In this document: positions 4,660-8,387 of the stretch, in pieces | How the letters are laid out: the number at the start of each line of letters is the position of its first letter | Position numbering within the stretch: position 1 is the stretch's first letter | NCBI GenBank assembly: GCA_905372495.1 | Contig: CAJPPG010000026.1 | Coordinates: 1 to 8,387 of the forward strand | Direction: 5' to 3' | DNA length: 8,387 bases | From: Candidatus Saccharimonadota bacterium | GTDB taxonomy: Bacteria > Patescibacteriota > Saccharimonadia > Saccharimonadales > Saccharimonadaceae | Program-made: the position numbers and the translations under genes | Notes under the pieces: model-generated | Seen by the model: the letters and a program-made list of their open reading frames with translations, nothing else | Told to the model about the DNA's origin: nothing | Databases searched by the model: none

Positions 4660-5472
4660 ATGCAAAACGCAGATTATTGGCAAAAATTACAGCCTATCAC
4701 CGATAACTCAATCCTTTGGAATATTCCCGAACAAAAGACCGGCCGCATCGCCATCCTTGGTGGCAATTTACAAAATTGTATGATTGCCATTAAAAATACA
4801 GAATTCTTAAATTCACTTCCCATTAAAACCGCCAATCTACTCCTTCCCGACGCCCTACAAGGGAAACTACCAACTTTTTCTTCGTTATATTTCGCTGAGT
4901 CCACCGAGTCAGGCTCCTTTGCTCGCTCGAGCACCTTAGAAGACTTTGCTCTAAATTCTGATCTCGTACTATATTCTGGTGATTTTTCCAAAAATTCCAT
5001 CACCGAAATCGCTATTACGGACACCCTTAAAAAACTCAACCAAAATCAACTGGCCGTCCTATCTCGTGATACAGTCGATCTTATTACCGCTGATATTCAA
5101 GGTATACTCGAGCGCCAGAATCTTATTCTCATAGCCAGTCTTGCGCAGCTTCAAAAAGTCTTCCGCGCTGCGCTTTATCCTAAAATGATTCTTCTCTCCA
5201 TGCCTATCTTCCCGGTAATTGAAATCCTTCATAAATTCACCCTCAGCTATCCCTGTACTATTTTTACTTTTCACCAGAATCAGATCATTATTGCGCGCTC
5301 CGGTATAGTCCACACAATCGCCATTGACAAAACTTCATACACCCCACTCTCACTTTGGTCTGGAACCCTTGCCTGTAAGATTTCCGCCCTAGCACTCTGG
5401 AATCCACAAAATCTTCTTGAAGCCACAGAGACTGCTGTTTTTTTGGGATCACCGACAAAACTGGCAAAATAA
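4660..5472 (+). CDS. Degenerate NAD(P)H-hydrate dehydratase (NnrD/YjeF-C)-like protein
   Basis: The 270-aa length and motif order match the ribokinase-fold ADP-dependent NAD(P)H-hydrate dehydratase family, which repairs damaged NAD(P)H. Visible parallels: TGRIAILGGN (27-36) for the family's GxVLVIGGS; ANLLLP (58-63); SDLVLYSGDF (100-109) where active enzymes have ADAVVIGPGLG; QLAVLSRDTVDLI (130-142) for VLDADAL; and a C-terminal helix ending WNPQNLLEATETAVFLG (247-263), for the 'feAAxxAVylHG' ending. Key residues look lost: the GSGD motif with its catalytic Asp reads WSGT (233-236), and the LTPHxGE motif reads LIAS (157-160). The GPGLG turn is also altered. I therefore infer a pseudoenzyme or one with a changed activity; the alignment is by eye. 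Ribosome site AAAGGA (4650-4655), 4 bases before the ATG; 11 bases from the upstream gene. No terminator is seen after it. Confidence 0.7.
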   Translation: MQNADYWQKLQPITDNSILWNIPEQKTGRIAILGGNLQNCMIAIKNTEFLNSLPIKTANLLLPDALQGKLPTFSSLYFAESTESGSFARSSTLEDFALNSDLVLYSGDFSKNSITEIAITDTLKKLNQNQLAVLSRDTVDLITADIQGILERQNLILIASLAQLQKVFRAALYPKMILLSMPIFPVIEILHKFTLSYPCTIFTFHQNQIIIARSGIVHTIAIDKTSYTPLSLWSGTLACKISALALWNPQNLLEATETAVFLGSPTKLAK

Positions 5473-5499
5473 TCTCTAATCGCCAAAAATAAGTACTTA

Positions 5500-5508
5500 T
5501 GCTAAAAT
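5500..5508 (+). promoter_or_regulatory. Extended -10 promoter for L-lactate dehydrogenase
   Basis: TG-C-TAAAAT should start transcription near 5515, leaving a short leader of about 20 bases with Shine-Dalgarno AGGGA (5524-5528), 6 bases before the ATG at 5535. No -35 is visible. It is the only one of the four TGnTA(T/A)A(A/C)T promoters here whose gene keeps a leader and ribosome site. Confidence 0.55.
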
Positions 5509-5534
5509 AAACATTAGTAGCTTAGGGATTTATT

Positions 5535-6461
5535 ATGTCGAATAAGGTAATGATTGTTGGAACAGGAAACGTTGGTGCAAGTATTGGTTTTTCACTTGTC
5601 TCACAACGTACTGCCGTTAACGAATTAGTTCTTGTCGATCTTAATCAAGACGACGCAGAAGGGGAAGCGATGGATTTGCGTGACACCCTTGCTGTCAGTC
5701 CTACTTACCTTAAAATTTCTGCTGGCAGCTACGAAAAAGATGCTAAAGATACCGATATTATTATTTTTACTGCAGGCGCTGCCCAGAAAAAAGGTGGCGA
5801 AACCCGCATGGAACTACTCACGCGTAATGCCAAGATCCTCCACAATGTTATTGATCAGCTTCTTGCTGCTAATTTTCACGGAATTTTTCTCATCGTCACT
5901 AACCCTGTTGACGTTATGAGTTACCTCGCCATGCAATATTCTGGTTTTCCTAGCCATAAGGTGATTGGTTCTGGTACTGTTCTTGACTCTGCCCGTCTTC
6001 GCTATTATCTCGCTGAAAAACTCAAAGTTTCACCAAAATCAATCCATGCCTACCAAGTCGGAGAACATGGCGATTCTGAATTTGCCATCTGGTCCTCTGC
6101 CAATGTTGGTGGACAGCCTGTTCAAAAATTACTAAAAAAAGCTGATCTTGAGACAATTGAGCAAGAGACAAAAACAGCAGCCTATAAAATTATTGAGTGT
6201 AAAGGCGCCACCTATTATGGCATCGGTGCCTGTGTCACTAGTATCGTAAACTGTATTTTCAATGACGAATGTAGAGTCCTGCCAGTTTCAACCTATGACG
6301 CCTTCTCAGATACTTATTTTGGTTTCCCAGCAGTTGTTGGTAGAAGGGGAATTATTCACCGCCTAGATACAGAACTCACCGAAGCAGAATCATTAAAACT
6401 CCAATCTTCAATTAATGTTATCAAAAAAGCCATCAGCACCATACCGACAAATTTTTCATAG
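5535..6461 (+). CDS. ldh: L-lactate dehydrogenase
   Basis: Reduces pyruvate to L-lactate with NADH, regenerating NAD+ for glycolysis in a fermenting cell; a cytosolic homotetramer in most bacteria. At 308 aa it is normal length. The Rossmann start VGTGNVGAS (8-16) and acidic Asp35 (LVDLN) indicate NAD(H) preference. The substrate loop AAQKKGGETRMELL (82-95) carries Gln84 where lactate dehydrogenases have Gln and malate dehydrogenases Arg, plus Arg91. Catalytic residues Asp151 and Arg154 (DSARLRY) and His178 (GEHGDSEF) are present. Arg156 and His171 match the fructose-1,6-bisphosphate-binding Arg173/His188 of allosteric bacterial enzymes, so FBP activation is plausible. A closely related malate dehydrogenase is the alternative, disfavoured by Gln84. 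It has its own extended -10 promoter and an AGGGA ribosome site, and it is followed 17 bases later by the DUF2207 gene. Confidence 0.95.
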   Translation: MSNKVMIVGTGNVGASIGFSLVSQRTAVNELVLVDLNQDDAEGEAMDLRDTLAVSPTYLKISAGSYEKDAKDTDIIIFTAGAAQKKGGETRMELLTRNAKILHNVIDQLLAANFHGIFLIVTNPVDVMSYLAMQYSGFPSHKVIGSGTVLDSARLRYYLAEKLKVSPKSIHAYQVGEHGDSEFAIWSSANVGGQPVQKLLKKADLETIEQETKTAAYKIIECKGATYYGIGACVTSIVNCIFNDECRVLPVSTYDAFSDTYFGFPAVVGRRGIIHRLDTELTEAESLKLQSSINVIKKAISTIPTNFS

Positions 6462-6463
6462 TC

Positions 6464-6472
6464 TGCTATACT
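6464..6472 (+). promoter_or_regulatory. Extended -10 promoter for the DUF2207 gene (leaderless)
   Basis: TG-C-TATACT lies in the 17-base gap after ldh and ends 6 bases before the ATG at 6479, the same spacing as at smpB. The predicted transcript starts at the initiation codon. The only SD-like bases, TTAGG (6472-6476), lie too close to the ATG. Confidence 0.6.
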
Positions 6473-6478
6473 TAGGTC

Positions 6479-8387
6479 ATGATTCGGCAAATTAAAAATA
6501 TCCTTAAATTCACATTAATTATCAGTTTAGTTTCGCTTATCCTCTTGACTCCTCCAGTAAACGCCAGACGTCGCCGCAGTGATTTTGATATTACTGATAA
6601 TTTTACGTTTAATAGTTTTACAGGTGACTACTATATAACTCGTGACGAAAATAATCTTGCCAAAATGCATGTCGTCGAGACTTTAGTCGCTAAATTTCCT
6701 GATTATGACCAGAACCACGGTATCAAGCGTGTTATCCCCGCCACTAATAATGGCGTTAAGAATATCGTCATCTCAAGTCCCTCAAAATTTCAAGCCAAAG
6801 TCAAACGTAACGGTAATGAAGAGCCTTATATTACATCCTTTACTGACGACAATATCGTTCTAAAAATTGGCAATCAGAATACTTTTGTTACCGGCGAACA
6901 AACCTACACTATCGAATACGATTTTGAGAACGTTGCTAATGATGTCGAACTAGAAAAATCTGCCAAAGATACAGCGGATACTATTCATAAATTCCAAGAA
7001 ATCTATTGGAACGCCAACGGTAGTGCCTGGAAACAATCTTTCGGTTCCGTCACCGCCAACGTTCATGTCGATAAAAAACTGATACCCGAACTCTATGATA
7101 CTACTATCTGTTTTAGTGGCGCCTACGGCTCCCGTAATAATTGTGACAAAACAATCGAAACCGCCGACGGATTCACTTTTACAAGCCAAAACCTTTCTCG
7201 AGGCGAGGGACTAACCTTTGGTATCGCCTTTCCAGAAAATACCTTCACTCCAGCCCCTGTTCGCATCAGTTATATTGCCTATTTCGCCTTTGGTGGTGCC
7301 TTAATTGTCCTTATTGCAACTATAGCCATTCTGGTTCGCCGCTATCTTAAAAAGATTGCCCCTAAAAAACGCTTTTACAAGAGCCTCTTCACCGCACCAC
7401 AATTTACTCCACTTGAGGGTTATACCATTGCTGAAGCCGCTAATCTTTATCTGAAACCTGCACAAAATCCTAAAGTTGCAGCCGTTCTTGAACTTGCCGT
7501 CCAAAAGAAAATTGAAATCATTAGACATGAAGATAGTAAAAAGAGGCTTTTTAGTAAAGAGTCTTGGGCAATCCGTATTAAAGACCTCAAAGGGTTATCA
7601 AAAGAACAACTTTCGCTACTAAATATCATGAATGGCGGCATTGAACAGCTAACAAAGGACCAGGTTATCGAATTAAAGGCCCACCGCTACAGCAGTACCC
7701 TCACTGCACTCTATAAACAATTCGATACCGAAGTTGAATCTTCCCTTAGAGAGCGTAAAGACCTAGAGCCAGAAACCAAGTTTTTCCAAAATATTAAATG
7801 GCCGATCATCCTCAAACTCGTCGCAGTTGCTGCAGTAATTATTGCAATCACCATCACAAGCATTATTAATCAGGAATGGTTCATTAATACCTTCGGTGAA
7901 TACAGCCAAGTCGCTCTCATCGAAAACGAAATTCTCTTGGATATTGCTTTTTACCTTGTACCAACCTTCTTCTTTGTTATCACCTGTGGATCCGCCATTG
8001 GCTACCGTTATATGAAATACACAAACCAAGGTTTAAAGCAAGCCAATTATCTTGCCGGACTTGAGACCTATATTAAAATGGCAGAAGCTGATCGCATTAA
8101 ACTCCTTCAAAGTACAAAGGGCGCAGACACTTCAAACCAAGGTATTGTCAAACTATACGAGAAACTTTTACCCTACGCCATTATCTTTGGTCAGGAAAAA
8201 TCTTGGCGCAAATCACTTGAACATTACTATACATTAGTCGATGAACGCGACCTTGCTATACCACTTTATTATAGTTTTTCTAGCTCCAGCCTACGCAGTC
8301 TAAGTAGTAGCTTAAATAGCTCAGTCACTGTACCAGGAAGTGGCTCCAGTTCCGGTTTTTCGGGTGGCTTCTCTGGCGGTGGCGGCG
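6479..8387 (+). CDS. DUF2207-family membrane protein, cut by the right edge
   Basis: The open frame runs from ATG 6479 to the window end (636 codons, no stop). The N-terminus is a signal peptide: positive start, hydrophobic core about 9-23, likely cleavage after PVNA (26-29), then RRRR. The extracytoplasmic DUF2207 domain follows, with the family's 'E..V.FP....HGI.R.IP' pattern seen as VVETLVAKFPDYDQNHGIKR. A membrane helix lies at about 263-287, then a cytosolic region to 440 containing GYTIAEAANLYL. Two more helices lie at about 441-463 and 487-509. The last visible segment (about 590-636) is Ser-rich and then Gly-rich (SGFSGGFSGGGG), typical of DUF2207 tails, so probably only a few residues are missing. 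Function is unknown; an envelope role is inferred. Transcription probably starts at its ATG. Confidence 0.9.
   Translation, partial: MIRQIKNILKFTLIISLVSLILLTPPVNARRRRSDFDITDNFTFNSFTGDYYITRDENNLAKMHVVETLVAKFPDYDQNHGIKRVIPATNNGVKNIVISSPSKFQAKVKRNGNEEPYITSFTDDNIVLKIGNQNTFVTGEQTYTIEYDFENVANDVELEKSAKDTADTIHKFQEIYWNANGSAWKQSFGSVTANVHVDKKLIPELYDTTICFSGAYGSRNNCDKTIETADGFTFTSQNLSRGEGLTFGIAFPENTFTPAPVRISYIAYFAFGGALIVLIATIAILVRRYLKKIAPKKRFYKSLFTAPQFTPLEGYTIAEAANLYLKPAQNPKVAAVLELAVQKKIEIIRHEDSKKRLFSKESWAIRIKDLKGLSKEQLSLLNIMNGGIEQLTKDQVIELKAHRYSSTLTALYKQFDTEVESSLRERKDLEPETKFFQNIKWPIILKLVAVAAVIIAITITSIINQEWFINTFGEYSQVALIENEILLDIAFYLVPTFFFVITCGSAIGYRYMKYTNQGLKQANYLAGLETYIKMAEADRIKLLQSTKGADTSNQGIVKLYEKLLPYAIIFGQEKSWRKSLEHYYTLVDERDLAIPLYYSFSSSSLRSLSSSLNSSVTVPGSGSSSGFSGGFSGGGG

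Noticed and set aside
1..8387. Mobile element, CRISPR array, attachment site, tRNA or rRNA.
   Set aside because: No transposase or integrase motif, regularly spaced repeats, terminal repeats, cloverleaf or rRNA signature was seen. Gene order and content look like ordinary chromosome.

Overview
The window reads as chromosomal DNA of a small-genome candidate-phyla (Patescibacteria/CPR) bacterium. Candidatus Saccharibacteria (TM7) is my best guess, an inference from AT-leaning composition, tightly packed short operons, A+T-rich extended -10 promoters, a fermentative L-lactate dehydrogenase beside smpB, and a DUF2207 membrane protein. The code is standard: all eight visible stops are TAA or TAG, and no in-frame TGA interrupts a gene. 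No mobile element, CRISPR array, tRNA or rRNA is visible.

Layout. Bases 1-275 hold no convincing protein gene. They carry a near-consensus promoter (TTGACT-16-TGtTATAGT) followed by a sequence that folds extensively, so I call a structured RNA of unknown family. A 59-codon acidic gene follows (276-455), then a small hairpin and a strong terminator. Bases 540-703 form a second structured leader that appears to hide the ribosome binding site of an 84-aa protein (704-958), which ends at another strong terminator. On the minus strand lies a two-gene operon, a GT4 glycosyltransferase followed one base later by a tRNA-dihydrouridine synthase. A 58-bp divergent promoter region separates it from a plus-strand run: smpB, an exonuclease III/AP endonuclease gene, a degenerate NAD(P)H-hydrate dehydratase-like gene, then L-lactate dehydrogenase and a DUF2207 protein cut by the right edge, the last two each with their own promoter.

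How they fit. Most are housekeeping genes: tRNA modification (Dus), ribosome rescue (SmpB), base-excision repair (ExoIII), NAD+ regeneration in fermentation (LDH) and envelope work (GT4, DUF2207). Items worth a second look are the two structured RNA regions, promoters that imply leaderless mRNAs for three genes, an NnrD-fold protein apparently lacking its catalytic residues, a SmpB with a short C-terminal tail, and an exonuclease III with an internal insertion.
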